Origin: JACRAR01 sp041665185
GTDB taxonomy: Bacteria; Pseudomonadota; Gammaproteobacteria; Burkholderiales; Rhodocyclaceae
NCBI GenBank assembly: GCA_041665185.1
Contig: JBAYJH010000063.1
Coordinates: forward strand, 1-18,743
Reading direction: 5' to 3'
Length of the DNA stretch: 18,743 nt
Part shown: piece by piece, positions 6,064-14,769 of the stretch
Layout of the letters: every line of letters begins with the position of its first letter
Position numbering within the stretch: the first letter of the stretch is position 1
Notes under the pieces: model-generated
What the model saw: only the letters and a program-made list of their open reading frames with translations
Databases searched by the model: none
Told to the model about the DNA's origin: nothing
Made by a program: the position numbers and the translations under genes

Positions 6064-8571
6064 ATGGAACATCAAGGCGATCGCGAATTCCATCGTGCAC
6101 TGTTCGAGCAGAGCATAGACGGAATCATCCTTACCGCGCCCGACGGGCAAATCTTTGAAGCCAATCCGGCGGCTTGCCGCATCCTCGGACGCAGCCTGGA
6201 CGAGATTCGCAGGGCCGGGCGATCCGGAATTGTCGATGTTACTGATCCCAACCTGGCGACAGCCCTGGTTGACCGAACAAAGACCGGATCGGCGACGGCG
6301 GAGCTCACCTTCATTCGCGGAGACGGGACGCGTTTCCCGGTCGAGGCGACGTCCGCCGTTTTTCTTGACCGGAACGGCAATTCGCGTACCGCGATGATCA
6401 TTCGCGACATCAGTCGACGTAAGGCGCTCGAAACGGAACGTGAAAGATATCTTCGTCTGTTCATGCTTTCCGACGATCCAATGTACATTGTCGATTCACT
6501 GGGCCATTTCGTGCAAGTGAATCCTGCCATGATATCCTTGACTGGCTACAGTGAAGCGCAGCTTGTGTCCAGGCCGTTTCTCGATTTCGTGGTACGCGAG
6601 GATCGCGAACGCACCGCCGACGAGGTGAACCTACAGCGATCTTCCTCACGCTTCGTGAACCGTTACCGGTGTAACGATGGGAGGACGGTATGTCTCTCAT
6701 GGAATGCCTATCGCGACAATCGCGACGGCTTGACCTATGCTACGGCGCGTGACTTTACGCAGCAGATGGACGCGGAAACCACGTTGCGAAGAAATTACGT
6801 GCTGCTAGATCGCGTCTTCGAAACGACGCATTTCAGCCTCGTTTATCTGGACCGGAATTTCAATTTCCTGCGGGTGAACAAGGCGTATGCGGACGCATGC
6901 GGCCATACGACCGATTTTTTCCCGGGCAAGAACCATTTCGCGCTGTATCCCAATAAGGAAAACGAAGCCATCTTCCGCCGGGCGGTGGCGAATGGCCAGC
7001 CGTTCACCATCTACGCCAAGCCGTTTCAGTTCCCCGACCATCCCGAATGGAGCATCACCTACTGGGACTGGACTTTGCATCCCCTGAAGAATCAAGTGGG
7101 CGACGTCGAAGGGCTGCTGTTCGCGCTAGTGGATGTCACGCGGTACATGCTTACGGAGGAGAAGCTGCGTACCAATGAGGCTAGCTTGCGGGTAGCGCTC
7201 AAGGGCGTGGACATGGCTTTGTTTCATCAAGATCAGAATCTACGCTATACATGGATGTACTCCCCGCAGTTGGGGTATACGTCGGATGAGGTGATCGGAA
7301 AGGCGGATTCCGATCTCTTGCCGCCAGAAAGTGCGTCACGGGTAGTCGAGTTAAAGCGCCGGGTTCTGGAAACTGGAATCAGTGTTCGTGCTGAAGTTCA
7401 AATCGCCCAAGCAAACCAAACGCGCTTTTTCGATCTCATCGTGGAGCCCCTGATGGATGGGACGGGGAAGATTGCAGGGGTGACCGGAGCATCGCTGGAC
7501 ATCACTGATCGCAAGCGCGCCGAGCGTGAGCAAGCGCTACTGGCGGCGATCGTCGAATCGAGCAATGATGCGATTCTGATCCGCGGACCAGACCGCACCA
7601 TCCTTTCCTGGAATACCGCCGCCGAGCGGCTCTTCGGCTGGTCGGCCGAGGAAGCGATCGGGCAGCCGATCGATTTGATCGTGCCGCCGGAGCGCGTGGG
7701 CAGACTGCGCAGGTTCATCGAGGGTACAGCGCGCGGTGAAGCAATGAAGCCGATTGAAACCACGCACTTGCGCAAGGACGGCGTGCGCATCCCGACGCAG
7801 GTGACATTTTCGCCCGTGAAGGACCGGCAGGACAGGATCGTTGCGCATTCCTACACCGTGCGCGACATGACCGAGATCAGGCGCAATGAGGGGGCGCTAA
7901 GAGAATACGTCCTCCGGCTGCGTGAGCTGTCACAACGATTGCAGACCGTGGAAGAGAATGAGCGGCAGGCGATTTCGCGCGAACTGCATGATCGCATCGG
8001 GCAACAACTGTCAACGCTCGGACTGATACTGGGGTCGCTCGAGTCCAAGCTCTCGCAGGAGTCGCGACGGGCGGTCGGCAAGCAACTACAGGACTCCCAG
8101 GGCCTGCTCAAGTCCATGGTCGCGAATGTACGCGATGTCATGGCCGATCTCCGGCCGCCGGTGCTGGACGACTACGGGCTGCTTTCCGCGCTGCGTCAGC
8201 TTGCGACGGAGTTTACCCAGCGCAGCGGGATTGCCACGGAGTTGAGCGGATTCGACCCCCAGCCACGTCTGCCATCCATCGTCGAGACAGCGATGTTTCG
8301 CATCAGCCAGGAGGCGCTGAACAACATCGCCAAGCACGCGCGGGCCGGGAACGTGGAAATCAGTCTTCATGCCACCCCTGATCGGGTGATACTGGACATC
8401 ACCGATGATGGCATCGGCTTCGACACGGCCAAAGTGTCACAGGATCAGCGGCACTGGGGCTTGAGCACCATGCGGGAGCGCGCGGAGGCGGTGGGGCTCG
8501 TATTGCAGCTCGAATCCGCCCCGGGTACGGGCACTCGGATCACCCTCGAAGCGGAGCGTGCGGCGATATGA
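6064..8571 (+). CDS. Soluble multi-PAS sensor histidine kinase, NarL-type (HisKA_3)
   Basis: This 835-residue kinase has no membrane segment or signal peptide, so it should sense a cytosolic cue. Five PAS units are visible at about residues 8-117, 125-232, 245-360, 372-480 and 492-602. The catalytic core follows: HisKA_3 with ISRELHDRIGQQLS (phosphoacceptor His642), then HATPase_c with the N box EALNNIAKHA (Asn753/754), DDGIGFD and the G2 region GLSTMRERAEAVG. DxHDRxGQ-type H boxes pair with NarL/LuxR response regulators, and one is encoded directly downstream with an ATGA overlap (8568-8571). The start is the first ATG after an in-frame TGA at 6061-6063. No Shine-Dalgarno is visible there, but PAS1 begins at once, so little can be missing. 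The third PAS (Trp-rich, PAS_4-like) differs most from the others. The signal is unknown. Confidence 0.93.
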   Translation: MEHQGDREFHRALFEQSIDGIILTAPDGQIFEANPAACRILGRSLDEIRRAGRSGIVDVTDPNLATALVDRTKTGSATAELTFIRGDGTRFPVEATSAVFLDRNGNSRTAMIIRDISRRKALETERERYLRLFMLSDDPMYIVDSLGHFVQVNPAMISLTGYSEAQLVSRPFLDFVVREDRERTADEVNLQRSSSRFVNRYRCNDGRTVCLSWNAYRDNRDGLTYATARDFTQQMDAETTLRRNYVLLDRVFETTHFSLVYLDRNFNFLRVNKAYADACGHTTDFFPGKNHFALYPNKENEAIFRRAVANGQPFTIYAKPFQFPDHPEWSITYWDWTLHPLKNQVGDVEGLLFALVDVTRYMLTEEKLRTNEASLRVALKGVDMALFHQDQNLRYTWMYSPQLGYTSDEVIGKADSDLLPPESASRVVELKRRVLETGISVRAEVQIAQANQTRFFDLIVEPLMDGTGKIAGVTGASLDITDRKRAEREQALLAAIVESSNDAILIRGPDRTILSWNTAAERLFGWSAEEAIGQPIDLIVPPERVGRLRRFIEGTARGEAMKPIETTHLRKDGVRIPTQVTFSPVKDRQDRIVAHSYTVRDMTEIRRNEGALREYVLRLRELSQRLQTVEENERQAISRELHDRIGQQLSTLGLILGSLESKLSQESRRAVGKQLQDSQGLLKSMVANVRDVMADLRPPVLDDYGLLSALRQLATEFTQRSGIATELSGFDPQPRLPSIVETAMFRISQEALNNIAKHARAGNVEISLHATPDRVILDITDDGIGFDTAKVSQDQRHWGLSTMRERAEAVGLVLQLESAPGTGTRITLEAERAAI

Positions 8572-9206
8572 CGATTCGCGTGCTGCTGGCCGATGACCAC
8601 GCCCTGATGCGCGAAGGCTTGCGCGCACTGCTTGGCACCGCCGCCGACATCCACGTCATCGGCGAAGTTCGCACCGGCCGCGAGGCGGAACGGCGGGTAC
8701 CACAGCTTTGTCCCCATATAGTGCTCATGGACATTTCAATGCCCGACCTGAACGGGATCGAAGCAACGCGCTTGATCCACGCAAGGAGTCCGGCGGTCGG
8801 GATAGTGATTCTTTCGATGCATGCAACGGCCGAATATGTGTACCGGGCTTTCGAAGCCGGAGCCCGTGGTTACCTGTTGAAAGAAATGGCGTTCGGCGAG
8901 GTGATCGCGGCAGTGCGCACGGTACACCACGGAAACCAGTACCTGAGTCCGGCCCTGGCAGCGGTAATGCCAGACCGCGCTTCCGGTCATTCGCGCAGCC
9001 CAGTCGACAGCCTGAGCACACGCGAAAAGCAGGTATTGCAGCTTGTGGTCGAAGGGCGCACCAGTAACGACATCGCAAAGATGCTTTGCCTGTCGCCGAA
9101 GTCGGTCGATACTTATCGCAGCCGCCTGATGGCAAAACTCGGCGTGAAAGAGATTTCTTCGCTGGTCAAGTTCGCGCTCGAACACGGCCTGACGTCGCCA
9201 AACTAG
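8568..9206 (+). CDS. NarL/FixJ-family response regulator (REC + LuxR HTH)
   Basis: This 212-residue DNA-binding regulator has a receiver at residues 1-120 with the acidic pair Asp9/Asp10, phosphoacceptor Asp55 (VLMDISMPDLNG), Ser83 and Lys105 (GYLLKE). A LuxR-type helix-turn-helix follows at about 147-205 (LSTREKQVLQLVVEG, SNDIAKMLCLSPKSVDTYRSR). All phosphorylation residues are present. The ATG overlaps the kinase stop, so the five-PAS kinase is the expected cognate partner. Because a BvgS-like hybrid kinase and a REC-EAL protein follow, this regulator may also take phosphate from that Hpt domain, as RocA1 does from RocS in Pseudomonas; that link is inference. Target genes are unknown. Confidence 0.95.
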   Translation: MTIRVLLADDHALMREGLRALLGTAADIHVIGEVRTGREAERRVPQLCPHIVLMDISMPDLNGIEATRLIHARSPAVGIVILSMHATAEYVYRAFEAGARGYLLKEMAFGEVIAAVRTVHHGNQYLSPALAAVMPDRASGHSRSPVDSLSTREKQVLQLVVEGRTSNDIAKMLCLSPKSVDTYRSRLMAKLGVKEISSLVKFALEHGLTSPN

Positions 9207-9273
9207 CCTTCGCGCCCAAGATAGCACGGGCCACATTAGTTTCAGTGGCATCAGTTCACGTCGCCGCCAGGCG

Positions 9274-9594
9274 ATGCGTTGTCCGGTTTTCCCTACAGAC
9301 GGCGAACCCGCTTCCAACTACCATGATTTGCGAGTCATGCAAGCGCGTCGGGCGCGCGAGGTTTATCGCCCAGTGCTGGTCCGAATGGACAAACATCTGC
9401 CCGACGCCCACAGCATCCAGGTAACCGCTCGGTTGAGAAGACCGCTAACCAGTATCGAGGAAATGGACATCTTCTACTGGAGCGGGGGGATCTATGTGCG
9501 GCGTGCATTGGCGACTGATGCGAGGACTTTGCTTGACAAGGACAATCTGATCGCCGATCCAGTCGCATTGGTGGAAGAGGCCATCGGTATTTGA
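9274..9594 (+). CDS. Hypothetical small ORF between regulator and hybrid kinase (doubtful)
   Basis: This is a 106-codon ORF that I do not recognise. It encodes a charged protein with one Tyr/Trp-rich stretch (DIFYWSGGIYVRRALATD) and an acidic C-terminus, with no membrane segment. The frame stays open upstream of the ATG back towards the preceding gene. No ribosome site is visible before the ATG, so the start is uncertain or the ORF is the tail of a decayed gene. In favour of coding: it fills most of a 418-bp gap inside an otherwise compact cluster, and amino-acid composition is plausible. Against: no recognisable motif, and overlapping open frames exist on the other strand. Confidence 0.3.
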   Translation: MRCPVFPTDGEPASNYHDLRVMQARRAREVYRPVLVRMDKHLPDAHSIQVTARLRRPLTSIEEMDIFYWSGGIYVRRALATDARTLLDKDNLIADPVALVEEAIGI

Positions 9595-9611
9595 GCAGTT
9601 TTCGAGTAGCC

Positions 9612-9616
9612 GAGGA
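9612..9616 (+). promoter_or_regulatory. Ribosome binding site that decides the hybrid-kinase start
   Basis: GAGGA lies 8 nt before the ATG at 9625. The earlier in-frame ATG at 9616 overlaps this element with no spacer, so translation should begin at 9625, three codons later. Confidence 0.5.
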
Positions 9617-9624
9617 TGCATTCG

Positions 9625-12570
9625 ATGCATGGCGACGAGCCGTTCCTGTCGACAACAAGTCCCGAGCCCAGCGACCGGCGCGCGGCGAACGTCGTATTCA
9701 TTGCATCGCTGGTAGTGTTTGTAGCCGTGGCGCCGTTTGCAAGCCGTCCCCTGCCCCAGGTTCCAGCCTTCCTACCGATCTATCAGTCCGCGTTCGTCAT
9801 CGTTGAGCTGATCACGGCGGTACTGCTGTTTGGACAATACAACATGCGGCAGTCCCGGGCACTGCTGGTGCTCGGTAGCGGCTATCTGTTCAGCGCCGCC
9901 ATGGCGATTTCCCATGCCCTCAGCTTCCCCGGGCTCTTCGCGCCCAACGGCCTTTTCGGCGCCGGGTCGGAAGGCACCGCGTGGATTTTCTTTCTGTGGC
10001 ATGGCGGCTTTCCGCTGTTCTTTATCGGCTACGCACTGCTCAAGGATGGCGGCAACGAGTCGATACGATCCCGCCACGACGTCCTTTCGGCTGCGCTGCT
10101 CCATGTGATGGCGGCATTGGTCCTGGCATGCGCGCTGACCTTGCTCGCCACGGCCGGTCAGAACGTCCTCCCATCGATCATGGCAGGGGATTTGGATACC
10201 CCGGCGAAGATTATCGTTGCCACCGCCGTCTGGATGCTTAGCCTTGTCGCACTGGCTATTCTCTGGTGGCGCAGGCCACATTCGGTAATCGATCTTTGGC
10301 TGATGGTGGTCATGTGTGTGTGGATATTCGAGAGCGCACTGGACGCGGTACTCAACCATGGTCGCTACGACCTTGGTTGGTATGCGGGCCGTATCTATGG
10401 CGTGCTGGCGGGCAGCGCCGTACTCATGCTCCTGCTATTGGAAAACGGCAAGCTTTACGGCCGGCTCGCCACGGCGCACGCCAGCGAACGCAAGGAGCGC
10501 CAACGGGCGGAGGAGAAAACGGCCAGCTTGACCATCGTGAACCGGAACCTCGACGCGTCGATCGAGGCGTTGCGCGATGGCTCGACTCGAATTCAGAGCA
10601 TCCTCGACACGGTCGCCGACGGCATCATCACGATCGACGAAGACGGCCGCATCGAGTCCTTCAATCCGGCCGCGGAGCGCCTATTCGGCTACAGTGCCGG
10701 CGAAGCGATCGGCGAGAAAGTCAGCATTCTGATGCCGGAGCCCTATCGCAGCGAACACCACGGCTACATCGCGAATTATCTCAGCACCGGGAAGGAGCGC
10801 GTCATAGGCCGCGGGCGCGAGGTCGTCGGTCGACGCAAGAACGGCAGCACTTTTCCGATGTCGCTGGCGGTGAGTGAAATGTGGTTGACGGGGCGGCGGC
10901 ATTTCAATGGCATCGCATCCGATATCACGCAGCGCAAAGAGGCTGAACAGAGTCTGATCCTGGCCAAGGACCAGGCGGAATTGGCCAATCGCACCAAGGA
11001 TTCGTTTCTCGCCACCATGAGCCACGAAATCCGCACACCACTTACCGGGCTGCTGGGCATGCTGGAACTGCTTTCGATGAGCGATCTGGAGGGCGATCAA
11101 CGCGAAACGCTGAATACGGCATGGGCCTCGGCACGGGGGCTGTTGCGCATCGTTAACGACATTCTGGACTGGTCGAAAATCCAGGAAGGCAAGCTTGAGA
11201 TGTCGCCACAGGCGACATCGATACCACAGTTGCTCCAGGACGTGGTCAACACGTATTCACGCGTCGCCAGCGCCAAGAGCTTGGTATTGTGGCAGCATGC
11301 GGATTCACGCCTCGGTCCCGCGCACATAGCGGATCCGCTGCGACTGTCGCAGGTGCTGAACAATTTCGTCAGCAACGCGATCAAATTCACTCATCGTGGC
11401 GAGGTGGAGGTTCGCGCCGACCTGGTCGATCGGCTCAATGGCGGCGAACGCGTGCGTTTTTCGGTTAAGGATACGGGAGTCGGCATCACCGTCGAAGATC
11501 AGCAGCATTTGTTCCAGCGCTATCGGCAAGGCGGCGCCGACACCGCCCGCATGTACGGCGGAACCGGGTTGGGCCTAGCGATCTGTCGCAGCCTCGCGGA
11601 TTTGATGAACGGGAAGATCGAAATTGCCAGCGAGCCCGGTCAGGGCACGACGTTCAGCATCACGCTCACCTTCTTGGTCGCGGACGCGCCGGATGCAACC
11701 GTGCCGAGCGCTCATCCTGAACTAGAACACCGGCGGGTCACGCCTTTGTTTCAAGGTGGCGCGGATGCACCAATTGCCCTGGCGGTCGACGATCATCCGA
11801 TTAACCGCAATCTGCTGGCGCGCCAACTCGCGCTGCTCGGTTTGCGGGTCGAAACAGCCGACGACGGGACAACCGCGCTGGAGATGTGGCAGAAGGGATG
11901 CTTCGCGGTGCTCATCACCGACTGCCACATGCCGGGAATGGACGGTTACACCCTGACGCAGGCGATACGCGCGACCGAAGCCGCGCTAGCACGTCCGCGC
12001 ACCCCGGTCATCGCGTGGACGGCCAATGCACTCGCCGAGGAGCGCAACAAGTGTCGTGACGCCGGCATGGACGAATTGCTCGTTAAGCCGAACGACCTGG
12101 CGCAACTGAAGAAGGCTCTCGCGTCCTGCCTGTCACTCGAAGGTGCCGACAGCGGGATCGTCTCCGTCTCGGCCGATGGAGCAGGGGTCGATCCCCGCAA
12201 GTCGCCAATCGATTTAGCCGTGCTTTCCCAGGTCGTGCCCGAAGGGCCCGGACAGCTTCAAGTACTCAAGGACTTTCGGCGGCATGTTCGCGCCGACTGT
12301 GCCAAGCTGTTGCAAGTCTTGGAGAATGGGGAACTTGTCCAAGGCGGCAGCACCGCCCATCGGATGAAAGGCGCGTGCCGCATGGTTGGCGCCGAGGCAC
12401 TGGCCGGAATCTGCTCCGCGATCGAACGCGCCGCAAAGCTCGGCGATCTGAAGGCCGCGGGAATGATGAGAGAGGCGCTGACGGAAGAGGCGGGACGCCT
12501 CGATATCTTCCTCGGCGAAACCGGACGATTCCGCGAGATCAGCGAAGGAGGGCATGGTGGCGGCCGATGA
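9625..12570 (+). CDS. MASE4-PAS unorthodox hybrid histidine kinase (HisKA-HATPase-REC-Hpt), BvgS/RocS-like
   Basis: This 981-residue membrane kinase carries a full internal phosphorelay. Residues about 15-270 form a multi-helix MASE4 sensor (IPxxQSAFVIVELITAVLLFGQ-like segment, FLWHGGFPLFFIGYALL). A coiled coil at about 275-320 leads into one PAS (320-440), HisKA (ATMSHEIRTPL, His467), HATPase_c (NNFVSNAIKF, DTGVGI, GGTGLGLAI), a receiver (VDDHPINR, phosphoacceptor Asp766 in ITDCHMPGMDG, T and K present) and a C-terminal Hpt domain (TAHRMKGACRMVGA, His912). The PAS aligns without gaps to the FixL heme pocket: His378 at FixL His200 and Arg398 at Arg220. Heme binding is therefore possible. The Hpt output should reach a separate receiver. 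The following REC-EAL-REC gene overlaps by 17 bp and is the obvious acceptor, with the NarL regulator upstream a second candidate. Confidence 0.95.
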   Translation: MHGDEPFLSTTSPEPSDRRAANVVFIASLVVFVAVAPFASRPLPQVPAFLPIYQSAFVIVELITAVLLFGQYNMRQSRALLVLGSGYLFSAAMAISHALSFPGLFAPNGLFGAGSEGTAWIFFLWHGGFPLFFIGYALLKDGGNESIRSRHDVLSAALLHVMAALVLACALTLLATAGQNVLPSIMAGDLDTPAKIIVATAVWMLSLVALAILWWRRPHSVIDLWLMVVMCVWIFESALDAVLNHGRYDLGWYAGRIYGVLAGSAVLMLLLLENGKLYGRLATAHASERKERQRAEEKTASLTIVNRNLDASIEALRDGSTRIQSILDTVADGIITIDEDGRIESFNPAAERLFGYSAGEAIGEKVSILMPEPYRSEHHGYIANYLSTGKERVIGRGREVVGRRKNGSTFPMSLAVSEMWLTGRRHFNGIASDITQRKEAEQSLILAKDQAELANRTKDSFLATMSHEIRTPLTGLLGMLELLSMSDLEGDQRETLNTAWASARGLLRIVNDILDWSKIQEGKLEMSPQATSIPQLLQDVVNTYSRVASAKSLVLWQHADSRLGPAHIADPLRLSQVLNNFVSNAIKFTHRGEVEVRADLVDRLNGGERVRFSVKDTGVGITVEDQQHLFQRYRQGGADTARMYGGTGLGLAICRSLADLMNGKIEIASEPGQGTTFSITLTFLVADAPDATVPSAHPELEHRRVTPLFQGGADAPIALAVDDHPINRNLLARQLALLGLRVETADDGTTALEMWQKGCFAVLITDCHMPGMDGYTLTQAIRATEAALARPRTPVIAWTANALAEERNKCRDAGMDELLVKPNDLAQLKKALASCLSLEGADSGIVSVSADGAGVDPRKSPIDLAVLSQVVPEGPGQLQVLKDFRRHVRADCAKLLQVLENGELVQGGSTAHRMKGACRMVGAEALAGICSAIERAAKLGDLKAAGMMREALTEEAGRLDIFLGETGRFREISEGGHGGGR

Positions 12571-14509
12571 CCTGCATTTGTTGGTTGTGGAAGATGACGA
12601 GTTTCAGCGCGGCCTGGTGGTCGGCATGCTGCGTACGCTGGGTGTGACGTTGATTTCGGAATCCGCCAACGGCAGGCAGGCGCTCGACATCGTTCGGTCG
12701 GCCGGTTCGCGCCCGATTGACGTGGCGATTTGCGACTTGAAGATGCCCGAAATGGATGGCGTCGAGTTCCTGCGCCGTCTCGGCAAGGAGTCGCATAAGG
12801 TCGCCATCATCATTACCAGTTCGTTCGACGCCAAGCTGCTGTCGTCGGTGGGAAGGATGGCTCGAATGTATGGCCTCATGTTGCTGGGTACGGTCGAGAA
12901 GCCCATCATTTTAGCGCGCCTCAAGGAGATGCTGGACCTGCATGATCACGCGGAGAGCAAGTGGGAACAACCCGGTGACGCGAAATCCTTCACGCTTGCC
13001 GAGATCCGTGAAGGAATCCGTGCCAATCAGTTCGAGCCATTTTTCCAACCCAAGGTGGACTTGAAGTCGGGGCGTTTGGTGGGAGCCGAGGCGCTGGCGC
13101 GCTGGATTCATCCTGAGCACGGCGTCATCGGACCGTACGCATTCATTTCGAAACTGGAACAGAGCGACGACATCGAGGATCTTACCTTCCTGGTGCTCGG
13201 CAAATCGGCCGCGGCTTGCCGTTTGTTGCGCGACAGCGGCCTCCCGCTGAGCGTTTCGGTCAACCTATCGCTGATTTCATTGGACAAGGACGCCCTCGCC
13301 GAGCGGATCACTCAGACAGTACGCAGTGCGGGAATCGATCCGGAATACATCGTGTTGGAAATTACCGAGTCGGCGGCCATGACCGACGTCGCTCGCGCCC
13401 TGGAGAATCTAGCTCGCCTGGTCATGAACGGCTTCGCACTGTCAATCGACGATTACGGAACCGGCTATTCCAGCATGCAGCAATTGACGCGGATCGCCTT
13501 TAGCGAACTTAAGATCGACCAGAGTTTCGTTAAGGACTGCCACGCTAGCCCGGCAATGAAAATCATCGTGGAGTCTAGTATCGACATGGCGCACAAACTG
13601 GGAATCAAGAGCGTTGCCGAAGGCGCCGAGACCCAACAGGATTGGGACGCGCTGAAGCGCATGGGAGCCGACATGGCCCAAGGCTACTTTATAGCCAAGC
13701 CTATGCACCTTGCGGCATTTCGACAATTCACGGAGACCTATAGCCGCAAGCCCGTCGCTTCATGGCAACCGCCCAAGGATGTTGCCGGCGAGAAGAACGT
13801 TCTCGTCGTCGAAGACGACGAATTCACGCGAAAATTGATCGTTTCCGTCCTTCATTCTCTGGGTTTCGACAATGTCGCAGATGTCGGCAACGCCGAATCG
13901 GCGCTACGGTTGTTCGATGGGAATGCATTTGACTTGCTGGTTACCGATATCGACATGCCCGGAAAGAATGGCCTGGAACTGGTTCAAATGATTCGTTCAG
14001 GGAGAACGCTGGCTAAGCGGGAGACCCGGGTCGTGGTCCTCACCGCATTCTCGCAATCGGAAATTCTCGGGGCGGCATTGGCACTGGACGTGAACGGATT
14101 CCTGGTCAAGCCTTTCACGCCGGCCATGGTGGATAAGAAGCTTGCCACGGCTTTGTCCGAGCGCCTTCATCTCCATCCTCCTCTAGCCTATGAAGCCGTG
14201 CGGACCTCGTTCAAGCGTCTTCCCAGTACCGAGCCGCAATCACCGACAAGTGTCCTCGGCGCGTCCATCCCGCTGCCAGACAGCGTCCAGACTTCCCGTA
14301 ATGAAGACTGGAGCAGCCGCCACCTCCCACTACAGCGGTTGCGACCGGGGATGATCTTGAAGGAAAGCATTCACTTTTCGGATGGCAACCTACTTCTGTC
14401 GGCGGGGCACGTATTTACCGAGTCGTCGATCAACCGCTTGAATGATCTTGGGAGTCTGTTGAAGGCGAATCGGGTCGTCGCTCAACAAGCTCCGAAGCCC
14501 GGCCCATAG
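12554..14509 (+). CDS. REC-EAL-REC c-di-GMP phosphodiesterase with C-terminal conserved tail
   Basis: This 651-residue response regulator has an enzymatic output. REC1 (residues about 7-130) has VVEDDEF and phosphoacceptor Asp61. The EAL domain (about 148-395) keeps EAL (179-181), the Asn of SVNLS, EITES, DDYGTGYSS, KIDQSF, EGAET and AQGYFIAKP, so it should hydrolyse c-di-GMP. REC2 (about 415-535) again has VVEDDEF and phosphoacceptor Asp465. A tail at about 595-645 (LRPGMILKESIHFSDGNLLL, then SAGHVFTESSINRL) resembles a short module often attached to HD-GYP and similar signalling proteins. RocR and VieA are relatives but carry a single receiver. The ATG at 12554 is only 2 nt from AAGGAGG (12545-12551), so the GTG at 12557 may be the true start. 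It overlaps the hybrid kinase and is its likely phosphorelay target. Confidence 0.94.
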   Translation: MVAADDLHLLVVEDDEFQRGLVVGMLRTLGVTLISESANGRQALDIVRSAGSRPIDVAICDLKMPEMDGVEFLRRLGKESHKVAIIITSSFDAKLLSSVGRMARMYGLMLLGTVEKPIILARLKEMLDLHDHAESKWEQPGDAKSFTLAEIREGIRANQFEPFFQPKVDLKSGRLVGAEALARWIHPEHGVIGPYAFISKLEQSDDIEDLTFLVLGKSAAACRLLRDSGLPLSVSVNLSLISLDKDALAERITQTVRSAGIDPEYIVLEITESAAMTDVARALENLARLVMNGFALSIDDYGTGYSSMQQLTRIAFSELKIDQSFVKDCHASPAMKIIVESSIDMAHKLGIKSVAEGAETQQDWDALKRMGADMAQGYFIAKPMHLAAFRQFTETYSRKPVASWQPPKDVAGEKNVLVVEDDEFTRKLIVSVLHSLGFDNVADVGNAESALRLFDGNAFDLLVTDIDMPGKNGLELVQMIRSGRTLAKRETRVVVLTAFSQSEILGAALALDVNGFLVKPFTPAMVDKKLATALSERLHLHPPLAYEAVRTSFKRLPSTEPQSPTSVLGASIPLPDSVQTSRNEDWSSRHLPLQRLRPGMILKESIHFSDGNLLLSAGHVFTESSINRLNDLGSLLKANRVVAQQAPKPGP

Positions 14510-14625
14510 CGACTTGCCATGTAACTTGTCATCCTGGTTACGCCGCGAATTGATCGACCAAGCCATGCAGTCAATGTGCCCTTTGGCTCCTCGACCCGGG
14601 CTCTAAAGACGCTTTTGCACATAGG

Positions 14626-14656
14626 TCGGCACACTGCCGCAGGTGCCGAGGGTTTT
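14626..14656. terminator. Candidate weak terminator between convergent clusters
   Basis: Perfect 7-bp arms TCGGCAC (14626-14632) and GTGCCGA (14643-14649) enclose a 10-nt loop and are followed on the + strand by GGG and four T. It lies 117 bp after the REC-EAL-REC stop in the gap before the convergent prenyltransferase gene, where a terminator is expected. The T tract is short, so efficiency is uncertain. Confidence 0.35.
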
Positions 14657-14769
14657 GCGGAATTGAGTTGGGAGTGTGATGACGCCACGCCCGGTAATAG
14701 TCAGGGCTGCTTTAATGGTTGGCAGTTTTGCAGAAAATCCGTATAGCTGCAAGTGAGCATGTCCTATCG

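Noticed and set aside
14482..14688. 68-codon minus-strand ORF covering the gap after the REC-EAL-REC gene
   Set aside because: It overlaps the 3' end of that gene, has no ribosome site and matches no family I can name. A decayed mobile-element fragment is possible, and a translated search would decide.
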